DNA of 64,000 bases from NCBI RefSeq assembly GCF_040049295.1, contig NZ_JBDZDQ010000002.1:186001-250000 (forward strand), read 5' to 3'. The notes beneath the pieces are model-generated. The model saw only the letters and a program-made list of their open reading frames with translations, made no database searches and was not told where the DNA came from. The first letter of the stretch is position 1, and each line of letters starts with the position of its first letter. The translations under genes were made by a program, and so were the position numbers. Origin of the DNA: Sphingomonas sp. KR3-1 (GTDB lineage: Bacteria; Pseudomonadota; Alphaproteobacteria; Sphingomonadales; Sphingomonadaceae). Below are positions 34,770-43,607 of the stretch, one piece after another.

Positions 34770-37143
34770 GCTGATCCTCCCGATCGCGTTGCTCGCCGCT
34801 CCGCCTGCGCTCGCGCAGGACGAGCGCCACAGCGTCTCCGTGCCCGCCGGTCGCCTCGATGCGGCAGTGTTCACGCTCGGCCGCCAGACCGGCAGCAGCA
34901 TCGGCCTGCGCGACCCTGCCTTCGGGGCGGTCAGGGTGCGCGCGCTCAAGGGCCGGCACAGCGTCGACGGCGCGCTGGCGGAACTGCTCAGGGGCACCGG
35001 CACGCGCGCGCGCCGCGTCGCGCCCGGCACCTGGCTGATCGAGCGCGCCCCGCCGCCGCCGCCCCGGCCGCGCGCGGCACCGCCCCAGGCGGAGGAGCCG
35101 GATGCGCCGCCGGCCGAGATCCTGGTCACCGGCAGCAAGCGCGACGTGCCGCTAAAGGCCTATCCGGGCGGCGTCCAGATCGTCGAGGGCAGCGACATCC
35201 CGGTCTCGCAGGGCGGGCAGGGCAGCGACGTGATCGCCAACCGCGTCGCCAGCCTGGCCTCGACGCATCTCGGGCCGGGGCGCAACAAGCTGTTCATCCG
35301 CGGCATCGCCGATTCGAGCTTTGTCGGGCCGACCCAGGCGACGGTGGGCCAATATTGGGGCAACAGCCGCATCACCTACAGCGCGCCCGATCCCGACCTG
35401 AAGCTCTACGATATCGGCCGGGTCGAGGTGCTGGAGGGGCCGCAGGGCACGCTCTACGGCGCCGGATCGCTGGGCGGCGTCGTCCGCGTGGTGCCGCGCG
35501 CGCCCGACGCCTGGGCGAGCGGCGGCCATGTCTGGGGGGGCGGCGCGCTGACCGAGCATGGCGCACCGAGCTGGGACCTGGGCGGCATCCTCAACCTGCC
35601 GATCAAGGAGGGCGAGCTGGCCGCCCGCGCGCTCGTCTTCACCGCGCGCGACGGCGGCTATATCGACGACCGCGAGCGCGGGCTGAACGACGTCAACAGC
35701 GTGCGCACCACCGGCGGGCGCGCAGCGCTGCGCTGGAATGTCGACGGCTGGACGGTCGACCTGGGCGGCGTCGGCCAGAGCATCAAGGGCCGGGACGCGC
35801 AATATGCCGACGGCCAGGGCGACGGGCTCACCCGCGCGAGCACGATCGCCCAGCCGTTCGAGAATAATTTCTGGCTGGGCGAGCTGGTCGCCCGCAAGCG
35901 CTGGGGAGATATCGAGCTGAGCTCGGCCGCCGCCTATGCCCAGCAATATGTGTCCGAAGTGTTCGCCGGCGCCTCGGTCGTCAACGTCAACCAGGCGTTT
36001 CCGCTGCCGCCCGCCAATTCGCAGCTGATCGGCTACCAGCAGGTCAACCGGGTCAACATGCTCACCACCGAAACGCGGCTTTCCCGCAGGGGGCCGCGCG
36101 GCACCGGCTGGCTGATCGGCGTGAGCCTGCTCGAGAATCGTGGGCAGGTGAACCGCAGCTTCGGCAGCCGCCGCTTCGCGCTGACCGGCGTGCGCAACAC
36201 CGTCGCCGAGGCGACGCTGTACGGCGAAGGCACGGTCGAGCCGGTGCGCGGCGTGACGGTCACCGCCGGCGGGCGGCTGACCCGCTCGCATCTGACCGGC
36301 AATTCCGAGGACGCCGATCGCTCCTATGCCTTTCGTGAGGATCCGGGCGCCAAGGCCGCGCGCACCGAGACGCGCTTCCTGCCGTCCGCCGCGATCGCCT
36401 ATCAGCCCTTTGCCGGGCTCACCCTGTTCGGCCGCTTCGAGCAGGGCTTCCGTCCTGGCGGGCTGGCGGTGCGCCGCGACATCATCCAGCGCTTCCAGGG
36501 CGACCGGCTATCCACTGTCGAAGCGGGCACGCGCTATACCGCCGACGGGCTGAGCCTGACCGCGAGCGCATCGATGACCTGGTGGACGAGCATCCAGGCC
36601 GACCTGATCGACGGCTTCGGCTTCCCGACCACCGCCAATATCGGCGACGGACGCGTGCTCTCGCTGGGCCTGGCCGCGCGCTGGAAGGCGGCGCCGGGGC
36701 TCGACTTCGACGCGTCGCTCTATCTGAACGGCTCGAAGGTCACCAACCCGTCCCAGGCGGTGTTCCCGCTGGTCGAGGGACCGTCCGACTTCAACCGGCT
36801 GCCCAATGTCGCCGATGCCAGCGGCCGGCTGGGCGCCGCCTATCGCACCGCGCTGGGAGGCGGCGACACCGAATTCTCGGCCACTTCCTATCTGCGCTAT
36901 GTCGGCAAATCGACGCTCGGTATCGGGCCGGTGCTCGGCAAGACGCAGGGCGACTATGTCGATACCGGGCTGGAGCTGCGCCTGGCGCGCGGGCGGCGGG
37001 CGCTGACGCTCTCGGCCACCAACCTGCTCGACACCCGCGGCAACCGCTTCGCGCTCGGTTCGCCGCTGCTGATCCGCGACGAGAAGCAGGTGACGCCGCT
37101 GCGCCCGCGCACAGTGCGGCTCGGGCTGGAAATCGGGTTCTAA
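34756..37143 (+). CDS. TonB-dependent receptor with STN signalling domain (FecA-like)
   Basis: 795 aa, GTG 34756 inside the 3' end of the FecR gene. Signal peptide at 1-20 (PPALAQDE), then the STN domain at ~23-95 (VSVPAGRLDAAVFTLGRQTGSSIGLRD). A Pro-rich linker follows (PPPPPRPRAAPP), then the TonB-box/plug start (EILVTGSKRDVP) and plug hallmarks RGIADSSFVG and VEVLEGPQGTLYGAGSLGGVVRVVP. The barrel ends in RLGLEIGF with terminal Phe. The STN domain is what contacts FecR in ligand-induced signalling. The substrate is probably a siderophore or other scarce nutrient; the sequence does not say which. Confidence 0.92.
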   Translation: MRRAELILPIALLAAPPALAQDERHSVSVPAGRLDAAVFTLGRQTGSSIGLRDPAFGAVRVRALKGRHSVDGALAELLRGTGTRARRVAPGTWLIERAPPPPPRPRAAPPQAEEPDAPPAEILVTGSKRDVPLKAYPGGVQIVEGSDIPVSQGGQGSDVIANRVASLASTHLGPGRNKLFIRGIADSSFVGPTQATVGQYWGNSRITYSAPDPDLKLYDIGRVEVLEGPQGTLYGAGSLGGVVRVVPRAPDAWASGGHVWGGGALTEHGAPSWDLGGILNLPIKEGELAARALVFTARDGGYIDDRERGLNDVNSVRTTGGRAALRWNVDGWTVDLGGVGQSIKGRDAQYADGQGDGLTRASTIAQPFENNFWLGELVARKRWGDIELSSAAAYAQQYVSEVFAGASVVNVNQAFPLPPANSQLIGYQQVNRVNMLTTETRLSRRGPRGTGWLIGVSLLENRGQVNRSFGSRRFALTGVRNTVAEATLYGEGTVEPVRGVTVTAGGRLTRSHLTGNSEDADRSYAFREDPGAKAARTETRFLPSAAIAYQPFAGLTLFGRFEQGFRPGGLAVRRDIIQRFQGDRLSTVEAGTRYTADGLSLTASASMTWWTSIQADLIDGFGFPTTANIGDGRVLSLGLAARWKAAPGLDFDASLYLNGSKVTNPSQAVFPLVEGPSDFNRLPNVADASGRLGAAYRTALGGGDTEFSATSYLRYVGKSTLGIGPVLGKTQGDYVDTGLELRLARGRRALTLSATNLLDTRGNRFALGSPLLIRDEKQVTPLRPRTVRLGLEIGF

Positions 37144-37149
37144 GGGATA

Positions 37150-37170
37150 CCCCTCCCTTTCAGCGAGGGG
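37150..37170 (+). terminator. Weak hairpin after the FecA-like gene
   Basis: CCCCTC...GAGGGG stem just after the receptor stop, without a strong T-tract. It is related to the CCCCTCCCTT-type hairpins found after several genes in this window. Confidence 0.4.
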
Positions 37171-37384
37171 AGCAGAAGGGGCAGATGCGCCGCAAAATTT
37201 TTCCAAAATCTGTTGCGGGATCGCCACAGGGAATCCGTCTTCCCCATGCCCCCGAGGCAAGCCGCGCAAGTCCGTCCCCCGGCACGCGCGGCCTGCTCTC
37301 GAACCCCCCGGGAGGGCGCGCCCTGTGTACTGTGCCCCGGCGCGCTCCTCCCGGGGCCTTGACGAGCCTCAGCAAAGGGATCGC

Positions 37385-38533
37385 ATGAAGCTCTTCCTCG
37401 ACAGCGAGATCGCCCGCTTCGCCCGGGTCGCGCCCGGCACCGATCTCGCGCTTGCGGTGGTGATCCCGACCTTCAACGAACGCGCGAACGTGCCGCTGCT
37501 GATAGAGAAGCTCGATGCTGCGCTGGCGGGGCGGAGCTGGGAAGCGATCTTCGTCGACGACGACAGCCCGGACGGGACGGCGGATATCGTCCGTGAACTG
37601 GGCCGCAGCGACAGCCGCGTGCGCGTGATCCAGCGGATCGGGCGGCGCGGGCTCTCCTCCGCCTGCATTGAGGGCATGTGCGCCACCGCCGCGCCGCTGG
37701 TGGCGGTGATCGACGGCGACCTGCAGCATGACGAGACGCTGCTGCCGAAGATGCTCGACGCGCTGGAAGGCGATGCCGCGCTCGACCTGGTGATCGGCTC
37801 GCGCTTCGTCGCGGGCGGCGGCACCGGGGAATGGGACAGCGACCGGGTGGCGAAATCGGCGCTGGCGACGCGGCTCTCGCGCCGGGTGCTCAAGGCCGAC
37901 CTGTCCGACCCGATGAGCGGCTTCTTCATGATCCGTACGGAGGTGGTGCGCGCGCTGGTGCCGCGGCTATCGGCGATCGGCTTCAAGATCCTGCTCGACC
38001 TCATGACCGCCTCGCCCCGGCCGCTGAACTTTCGCGAGCTGCCCTATGTGTTCCGCACCCGGGCGCTGGGCGAGAGCAAGCTCGATCATGTCGTGGCGAT
38101 GGAATATCTGATCGCGCTCTATGACCGGATGTTCGGCAAGGTCGTGCCGGTGCGCTTCGCGATGTTCTCGAGCATCGGCGCGCTGGGCGCCGCGGTGCAT
38201 TTCGCGGTGCTGGCGGCGTGTTTCGAAGGGCTGGCCTGGCCGTTCGTCGGCGCGACATTGCTGGCGGTGATCGCGGCGATGAGCTTCAACTTCCTGCTCA
38301 ACAATGCGCTGACCTATCGCGAACAACGGCTGAAGGGCTTTGGGCCGATGCTGCGCGGCTGGGCGGGGTTCTGCGTGGTGTGCGGGGTGGGCGCTGCGGC
38401 GAATGTCGGCGTCGCGGGGTTCCTCCACGATGTTCAGCATGGCGACTGGCGGTTCGCGGCGATGGCGGGGATCGCAGTGGCGGCGGTGTGGAATTTCGCG
38501 CTGTCGTCGCGGTTTGTGTGGGGGCGGTACTAG
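37385..38533 (+). CDS. GT2 polyprenyl-phosphate sugar transferase fused to GtrA-like membrane domain
   Basis: 382 aa from ATG 37385. Residues ~20-250 are a DPM1-like GT2 domain: LAVVIPTFNERANVPLLIEKL, IFVDDDSPDGTADIVREL, VAVIDGDLQHDETLLPKML (Asp-rich metal site) and DPMSGFFMIRTEVV. Residues ~262-380 are four helices of the GtrA family (VRFAMFSSIGALGAAVHFAVL, AAMSFNFLLNNALTYREQRL). The enzyme should make a polyprenyl-phosphate hexose and may flip it. Such donors are used by GT-C enzymes like the one at 31604, so they may form a set. Confidence 0.88.
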   Translation: MKLFLDSEIARFARVAPGTDLALAVVIPTFNERANVPLLIEKLDAALAGRSWEAIFVDDDSPDGTADIVRELGRSDSRVRVIQRIGRRGLSSACIEGMCATAAPLVAVIDGDLQHDETLLPKMLDALEGDAALDLVIGSRFVAGGGTGEWDSDRVAKSALATRLSRRVLKADLSDPMSGFFMIRTEVVRALVPRLSAIGFKILLDLMTASPRPLNFRELPYVFRTRALGESKLDHVVAMEYLIALYDRMFGKVVPVRFAMFSSIGALGAAVHFAVLAACFEGLAWPFVGATLLAVIAAMSFNFLLNNALTYREQRLKGFGPMLRGWAGFCVVCGVGAAANVGVAGFLHDVQHGDWRFAAMAGIAVAAVWNFALSSRFVWGRY

Positions 38534-38539
38534 TATTTC

Positions 38540-38567
38540 TAACTCCCCTCCCTTGCAGGGAGGGGAA
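38540..38567. terminator. Hairpin between convergent genes
   Basis: CTCCCCTCCCTTGCAGGGAGGGG forms a stem between the GT2-GtrA stop and the MprF stop. It is a short relative of the arms of the 7740 and 14839 repeats. Confidence 0.5.
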
Positions 38568-38570
38568 ATA

Positions 38571-41138
38571 CTAAGCCACCAGCTTCAGTTTCCCCCGGCG
38601 CGCCGCGCTGCGCGAACCGCCGCCGATCAGCGTCTGCAGGTCGATCATGCCGCGGGCCAGGCCGAGGCCCGGAGGCGCGCCGATATAGCGCGCGGTCCAG
38701 ACCGGCGAGAATTTGTCCTTGTAGGCGCGCAGGCCCTCGAAGCCGTAAAAGGCGTCGCCGTGGCGATAGAGCAGCGCGCCGATCCGCGCCCAGATCGGCG
38801 CGAGGCGGCGCGATTCGATGCCCGACAGCGGCGCCATGCCGAGGTTGAACCAGCGATAGCCCTGGTCGCGGCCCCATTGCATCAGCTGGACGAAGAGGAA
38901 GTCCATCGTGCCGTACGGCATGTCGGCGAGGTGGCGCATCAGGTCGACCGACAGCTCCTCGCGATTCTCGGTCGCCCAGACATTGGCGAAGGCGACGATC
39001 GCGCCGCCGCGGCGGACGAGCGCGCAATCGAAGCGGCCGACATAGGCGGGGTCGAAGCGGCCGACCGAGAAGGCCTTCTCGCTATTGCCCTTGTCGCGCA
39101 TCCAGGTGTCCGACACCGCACGCAGCTCGGCCATGATGCCGGGCACCTGCGCGGCGGGGACGATCTCGAAGCTGGCGCCTTCACGCGCGGCGCGGCGTTC
39201 CGAATGGCGCAGCGAGCGCTTCTCCGGCCCCTCCATCGTGAAGCCGGGGAGCGAGACGCGGGCTTCCTCGCCATATTTGACGAGCTGGAGGCCGAGATCG
39301 ATCGCGATCGGCAGCGCCTCGGCGGAGATCTGGTAGAGCAGCAGCCGGCCCTGCGCCGCGTCCGCCATCTCGCGGATCAGCCAGAGCAGGTCGCCCCATT
39401 CCGCGCGCGGACCGACGGGGTCGCCCATCACGATCCAGCTCTGTCCCTGGACCTGGTACATCAGCAGCGTCTCGCCGCTCGCCGAGCGCAGGAAGCGCTT
39501 GTCGCCGGTATAGGCGAGCATCGCATCGGTGCGGTTGGCATGGGCGAGCGCGGTGCGCGGCAGCTCGGTATCGGGGGCATGCTCCTCGCGCCGGGGCTTG
39601 GCATAGCCGAACCACTGGGTGACCGCGACGCAGGTCAGCGCCACTGCGGTGGCGAAGCTGGCACGCAGGAAGCGCGAGGCGTCGCCGCGCCAGGCGAACT
39701 CCCACCAGAGGTCGTCCTGATAGGGCACATGCTTGAAGGCGAAGAAGCCGATCCAGGTCGCCAGGCCGACCGCGACCGCGACCGAGAGCAGCGCGCGGGT
39801 GGACAGCACGCTGGTGAGCGCGGTCTTGCGGTAGAAGGCGGTACGCGAGAGCTGGAGCAGGCCGGCGATGACCAGCAGGATCGCGGCTTCCTCATAGTCG
39901 ACGCCCTTGAGCAGCGAGAACAGCGCTGCGGCGAGGAGGAGCGTGCGGCAGAGGTGGAAGGCAGCGTCGAGCCGGCGATAGAGCGCAGGCGCGATCAGCA
40001 GCAGCGCGGTGCCGGCCAGGCTGGCGGCGATGTGCGATGCCTCGACAAAAGGCAGCGGCACGAAGCTATGGAGGACGCGCAGGCGCGCCGGGATGGCGGG
40101 CAGCGAGCCCGAGACGAGCAGCACGATCCCGCCGACGAAGACGATCGCGGCGAGGAAAGTCGGGGCGAGCCCGTGCATCGCGAGGCCGGCGGCGCGGATC
40201 GCGGCGAGCGGCTTCCTGAGCTGGCGGCGCTCGTGCACCGCGAGCAGCGCGCCGGCGACGAGCAGCGGCAGGACATAATAGATCAGCCGGTAGAGGATCA
40301 GCGCGGCGAGTATCGTCGACGGGTCGGTGCCCGGCAGCACGGCGAGCATCACCGCCTCGAACACGCCGACGCCGCCGGGGACATGGGTGACCAAAGCGGC
40401 GATGATCGCCAGCGCATAGCCGAGGAAGAAGGCGGGGAAGGCCTGCGCGCTGGCGCCGGGCACGAGGATCAGCAGCGCGGCGCTGGCGAGGGCGAGGTCG
40501 ATCGCCGAGGTGGCGATCATCCCGAGCGCCTGGCTCAGGCTGGGCAGGCGGAAATGCCAGCGCGACAGCTTCAATTCGCGCGGCTTCCCGCGCAGCAGCG
40601 CGAGCGCGCAGAAGGTCGCGCCGAGAATGGCGGCGCCGAGCAGATGCTGCGCGGTGGTGGAGACGGCGACGCCGCCGAGCGCGAGCGGCGTCCGGTGCAG
40701 CGCGAGCGCGGCGCCCGCCATCACGACGACGCCCGACCAGAAGGTGGCGCTGGCGGTGGCGACGACCTTGACGATGTCCGCGGTCTCGAGCCCCGCCGCG
40801 CTGTAGACCCGGTAGCGCGCCGAGCCGCCGGTGAGCAGCGCGAAGCCGAGATTGTGGCTGAGCGTGTAGCTGGTGAACGAGGCCAGCGCCGCGGTGCGAT
40901 AGGGGAGCGGGCGCCCGACGATGCGCAGCGCCAGCACGTCGTACAGCGTCAGCATGAGATAGCTGCCCGCGGTCAGCGCCAGCGCGCCGGCGATCTGCAG
41001 CGGGCCGATCGCGTGGAAGGCGTGGCGCACGTCGCGCCAGCGCACTTCGTGCAGCAACCCGTGCAGCGCCGCGCAGGCAAGCGCGACGACGGCGGCGACG
41101 GCGCCGAGCTGCAGCGCGGTCCTCGTGCGGGCGGACAT
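38571..41138 (-). CDS. mprF: Bifunctional phosphatidylglycerol aminoacyltransferase/flippase
   Basis: 855 aa from ATG 41138, which has GAGG eight bases upstream; GTG 41144 is the alternative. The N-terminal half has about 13 transmembrane segments typical of the MprF flippase (SFTSYTLSHNLGFALLTGGSARYRVYSAAG; FLGYALAIIAALVTHVPGGVGVFEA). The C-terminal ~300 residues are the cytosolic synthase domain: SWIVMGDPVGPRAEW, FDCALVRRGGAIVAFANVW, MDFLFVQLMQWG, RWFNLGMAPLSGIE and FYGFEGLRAYKDKFSPVW. It transfers Lys (or Ala) from tRNA to phosphatidylglycerol and moves the product outward, reducing surface charge. It is the last gene of an operon with an AcvB/VirJ-like hydrolase. The attached amino acid is not readable. 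Confidence 0.92.
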   Translation of the reverse strand: MSARTRTALQLGAVAAVVALACAALHGLLHEVRWRDVRHAFHAIGPLQIAGALALTAGSYLMLTLYDVLALRIVGRPLPYRTAALASFTSYTLSHNLGFALLTGGSARYRVYSAAGLETADIVKVVATASATFWSGVVVMAGAALALHRTPLALGGVAVSTTAQHLLGAAILGATFCALALLRGKPRELKLSRWHFRLPSLSQALGMIATSAIDLALASAALLILVPGASAQAFPAFFLGYALAIIAALVTHVPGGVGVFEAVMLAVLPGTDPSTILAALILYRLIYYVLPLLVAGALLAVHERRQLRKPLAAIRAAGLAMHGLAPTFLAAIVFVGGIVLLVSGSLPAIPARLRVLHSFVPLPFVEASHIAASLAGTALLLIAPALYRRLDAAFHLCRTLLLAAALFSLLKGVDYEEAAILLVIAGLLQLSRTAFYRKTALTSVLSTRALLSVAVAVGLATWIGFFAFKHVPYQDDLWWEFAWRGDASRFLRASFATAVALTCVAVTQWFGYAKPRREEHAPDTELPRTALAHANRTDAMLAYTGDKRFLRSASGETLLMYQVQGQSWIVMGDPVGPRAEWGDLLWLIREMADAAQGRLLLYQISAEALPIAIDLGLQLVKYGEEARVSLPGFTMEGPEKRSLRHSERRAAREGASFEIVPAAQVPGIMAELRAVSDTWMRDKGNSEKAFSVGRFDPAYVGRFDCALVRRGGAIVAFANVWATENREELSVDLMRHLADMPYGTMDFLFVQLMQWGRDQGYRWFNLGMAPLSGIESRRLAPIWARIGALLYRHGDAFYGFEGLRAYKDKFSPVWTARYIGAPPGLGLARGMIDLQTLIGGGSRSAARRGKLKLVA

Positions 41139-41148
41139 GGTCACGGCC

Positions 41149-41580
41149 TCAGCCGCGGTTCCAGACCTGCGACTTGCAGATCCAGCCGCCGAGGATGCAG
41201 CCGCTGATCTTCAGCGCGTTCGGCCCCTGCTGCTCGATCTTGGAGTAGAAGGTCTGGCCCATGTCGGGGACATAGACCTGGCCCTGCCACTTGCCGTTGC
41301 CGGTGGGGTGATAGTCGCGCAGCAGCTCGGTGCCGATGAGCTTGTCGACGCCGCTGTCCTTGGCGTCCTTGGTCGCCTGGTCGTTGGCCCAGACTACCCA
41401 GCCGCACAGCTTGTCGCCGCATGCGCCCGTCTTCACCTTGACGCTGCCGCGCGGGTTCACCCAGGTGCCGACGACGCCGGTAGCGGCTGCGGCGGCGGCG
41501 GGGGCCTGGGCAGAGGCCTGTACCGCGCCGAGCAGCATGGTACCCAGGCCGATGCCGGCCAGGATCTTGCCGAAACGCAT
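41149..41580 (-). CDS. DUF2147-family exported protein
   Basis: 143 aa with signal peptide at residues 1-25 (GAVQASAQAPA). The domain matches DUF2147: GVVGTWVNPRGSVKVKTGACGDKLCGWVVWAND, then DKLIGTELLRDYHP and GQVYVPDMGQTFYSKIEQQGPNALKISGCILGGWICKSQVW. Two pairs of Cys suggest disulfides. Function unknown; the fold is a small lipocalin-like barrel in related proteins. It is ten bases upstream of mprF in the operon, which suggests a role in envelope lipids or charge. Confidence 0.85.
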   Translation of the reverse strand: MRFGKILAGIGLGTMLLGAVQASAQAPAAAAAATGVVGTWVNPRGSVKVKTGACGDKLCGWVVWANDQATKDAKDSGVDKLIGTELLRDYHPTGNGKWQGQVYVPDMGQTFYSKIEQQGPNALKISGCILGGWICKSQVWNRG

Positions 41581-41652
41581 GGAAATGTCTCCTAGTCTCT
41601 CTCTCGTGCTGCCCTTTGCGCCCGCGTGCCTGTCGGGCGGGTGGGGGGAACC

Positions 41653-42375
41653 CTACAGTTTTGTAATGTGCGAAATCGCGCCCCGGAGCGCGCGGTAGAG
41701 CGCGTCGGGATCGCGGTGGAGCATGTGGCCGCCGGGCAGCGCGATCCGGCGCATGTTGGGCTGGGTGAGCATCGGGCAGAGGCTGTCGGTCTCCTCGACG
41801 CCCTGGACGCAGACGGCGGGCACCCAGGTGAGCTGGCGCCCGGTGGGCAGCGCCATCGCATCGGGCTTGGCCCAATTGAACAGCTCGGACGGGGAGGCGC
41901 GGTAGAAGACCGTGTCGGTGGGGACTACCAGCGCGACCATCTTGACCCTGGCGCGCAGGTCCGCGGGCAGGCCGGTCAGCCCGACATGCATCATGTCCGC
42001 GCCGAAGGACTGGCCGACCAGCACCAGCCGGTCTGCGTGCCCGAAGGCGAGCGCGCGGCGTGCGGCATCGGCGATCAGCGCCTGGATCTCCGCGGGGGTG
42101 CGCTGGTGGCGGAAATAGGCGAGCGAGCTGACGCCGACCACGGGTATCCCGTCCGCGGCGAAGCGCTGCGCGATGTCGGGGCCCATGCCGATCTTGAAGC
42201 CCATGTCGCCCGAGACCAGCACCACCGCCAGACTGCGCGCGGCCGGGGCGGCGGGGCGCTTGGGGGCGATGTCATAATATACCGGCCCGCCGAAATAGCC
42301 GATATAGCCCAGCCAGCCGGCGAACCCGCCGAGCAGCAGGGCCAGCAGGGCCAGGGCAAGCGTGATACGGCGCAT
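41653..42375 (-). CDS. AcvB/VirJ-family alpha/beta hydrolase (possible aminoacyl-PG hydrolase)
   Basis: 240 aa. ATG 42375 is preceded by AAGGAG at seven bases. An N-terminal membrane anchor or signal lies at residues ~3-28. An alpha/beta hydrolase fold follows: LAVVLVSGDMGF, GIPVVGVSSLAYFRHQRTP and LVLVGQSFGADMMH with nucleophile Ser123. VCVQGVEETDSLCP carries the probable Asp, and IALPGGHMLHRD the His. This is the VirJ/AcvB C-terminal type. In Agrobacterium, AcvB hydrolyses lysyl-phosphatidylglycerol made by an MprF homologue encoded beside it. Here the two lie in one operon with a DUF2147 gene between. It is divergent from a PDZ-two-component operon. Confidence 0.85.
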   Translation of the reverse strand: MRRITLALALLALLLGGFAGWLGYIGYFGGPVYYDIAPKRPAAPAARSLAVVLVSGDMGFKIGMGPDIAQRFAADGIPVVGVSSLAYFRHQRTPAEIQALIADAARRALAFGHADRLVLVGQSFGADMMHVGLTGLPADLRARVKMVALVVPTDTVFYRASPSELFNWAKPDAMALPTGRQLTWVPAVCVQGVEETDSLCPMLTQPNMRRIALPGGHMLHRDPDALYRALRGAISHITKL

Positions 42376-42402
42376 CGCGAACTCCTTGAAACTGTGCCGC
42401 AT

Positions 42403-42492
42403 CTAGAGCGCGCCGGCTCGCCGGGCGGTGACCGGATCATGACCAAAGCTTAACGTGACTTGGCCGGGCACCGAGGGCATTTCCAGGCTGCA
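42403..42492. promoter_or_regulatory. Divergent promoter region with TGAC repeats
   Basis: Between the AcvB/VirJ-like gene and the PDZ gene, TGACC occurs at 42429-42433 and 42440-42444, exactly 11 bases apart, with a further TGAC at 42456. An 11-base direct repeat is the usual spacing for OmpR/PhoB-type regulators, such as the one encoded at 42923. This is a candidate site only. Confidence 0.35.
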
Positions 42493-42954
42493 ATGACGAC
42501 CAGCGACATCCAGGACAGCGCCCTTGCCAAGGCTGCGCGCGGACCCGACGGGTTCGTGCTGATCCTCGTCCTGTCGTTCGCGCTCAGTGCCGTGGTGATC
42601 CTCGGCTGGGCGTGGCGATCGGGGATCAACCACTTCTTCTCGGCCCAGAATGGTGCCAATTTATTCCCGGGCTTCACGGCCGAACAGCCGGGCGGCACGC
42701 CGCACGGGCTGGTCGTCACCAGCCTGCGCTCGGGCAGCGAAGCGGCGCAGGACGGTGTGGAAGTGGGCGATGCGATCCTCGCCATCGACGGCCGCGCGAC
42801 CAACACGCTCGACCAGGCCCGCCGCTATCTGCGCGACGACCACCAGCCTGCGCTATCGCTCGACTTGATGCATCAAAAGCAGCTACGACATGTCAGGCTC
42901 TTGCGAAGCGCGAGTGGAGAAAATGGGGCACAAGTTGCTGGTGGTGGAGGATGA
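42493..42954 (+). CDS. Membrane-anchored PDZ-domain protein
   Basis: 153 aa from ATG 42493. One transmembrane helix at residues ~20-41 (FVLILVLSFALSAVVILGWAW) is followed by a periplasmic PDZ fold: GLVVTSLRSGSEAAQDGVEVGDAILAIDGRATNTLDQARRYLRD. There is no protease domain. The C-terminus is Gly-rich (GAQVAGGGG) and overlaps the next gene by 32 bases, so translation of the two is coupled. As the first gene of a two-component operon it may be a periplasmic sensor or accessory for the kinase. This is inferred from position. Confidence 0.75.
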   Translation: MTTSDIQDSALAKAARGPDGFVLILVLSFALSAVVILGWAWRSGINHFFSAQNGANLFPGFTAEQPGGTPHGLVVTSLRSGSEAAQDGVEVGDAILAIDGRATNTLDQARRYLRDDHQPALSLDLMHQKQLRHVRLLRSASGENGAQVAGGGG

Positions 42955-43606
42955 CGAGCCTACCGCCGCTTACATCGCCAAGGGAATGACCGAAGAGGGG
43001 TTCACGGTCGACCGCGCCGACAATGGGCGCGACGGCCTGTTCCTCGCCAGCGACGGCAGCTACGACGCGATCGTGCTCGATCGCATGCTTCCCGGCATGG
43101 ACGGCATGGCGGTGCTCGGCGCCCTCCGGGCCGCCAAGATCGAGACGCCGGTGATCATCCTCTCCGCGCTCGGCACGCCCGACGACCGGGTCGGCGGGCT
43201 CACCTCGGGCGCCGACGACTATCTGGTGAAGCCCTTCGCCTTTGCCGAGCTGCTCGCCCGCGTGCGGCTGCTGCTGCGCAAGAGCGGCGCGGCCGAGACG
43301 GCGGTGACCAAGCTCAGCTCGGGCGATCTCGAGATGGATCTGCTCTCGCGGCGGGTGAAGCGCGGCGCCAAGGTGATCGACCTGCAGCCGCGCGAGTTTC
43401 GCCTGCTCGAATATTTCCTGCGCCACCCGGACCAGGTGATCACCCGGACGATGCTGCTCGAAGGCGTGTGGGACTATCATTTCGATCCCGGAACCAACGT
43501 GATCGACGTGCATATCAGCCGCCTGCGCAAGAAGCTCGACGATGGCGGCGAGCCGATCCTCCACACCATCCGCGGCGCCGGCTATCGCCTCGGCCCGGCG
43601 GACTGA
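42923..43606 (+). CDS. OmpR/PhoB-family response regulator
   Basis: 227 aa, ATG 42923 after GGAGA, inside the 3' end of the PDZ gene. Receiver: LLVVEDDEPT, VLDRMLPGMDG with Asp53, ILSALGTPDDRVGGL and DDYLVKPFAFAELLAR (Lys). The C-terminal winged helix has LQPREFRLLEYFLRHPDQVITRTMLLEGVW and NVIDVHISRLRKKLD. The kinase gene begins one base after the stop. Likely targets are its own operon and the divergent AcvB-DUF2147-MprF operon. Confidence 0.92.
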   Translation: MGHKLLVVEDDEPTAAYIAKGMTEEGFTVDRADNGRDGLFLASDGSYDAIVLDRMLPGMDGMAVLGALRAAKIETPVIILSALGTPDDRVGGLTSGADDYLVKPFAFAELLARVRLLLRKSGAAETAVTKLSSGDLEMDLLSRRVKRGAKVIDLQPREFRLLEYFLRHPDQVITRTMLLEGVWDYHFDPGTNVIDVHISRLRKKLDDGGEPILHTIRGAGYRLGPAD

Positions 43607-43607
43607 G

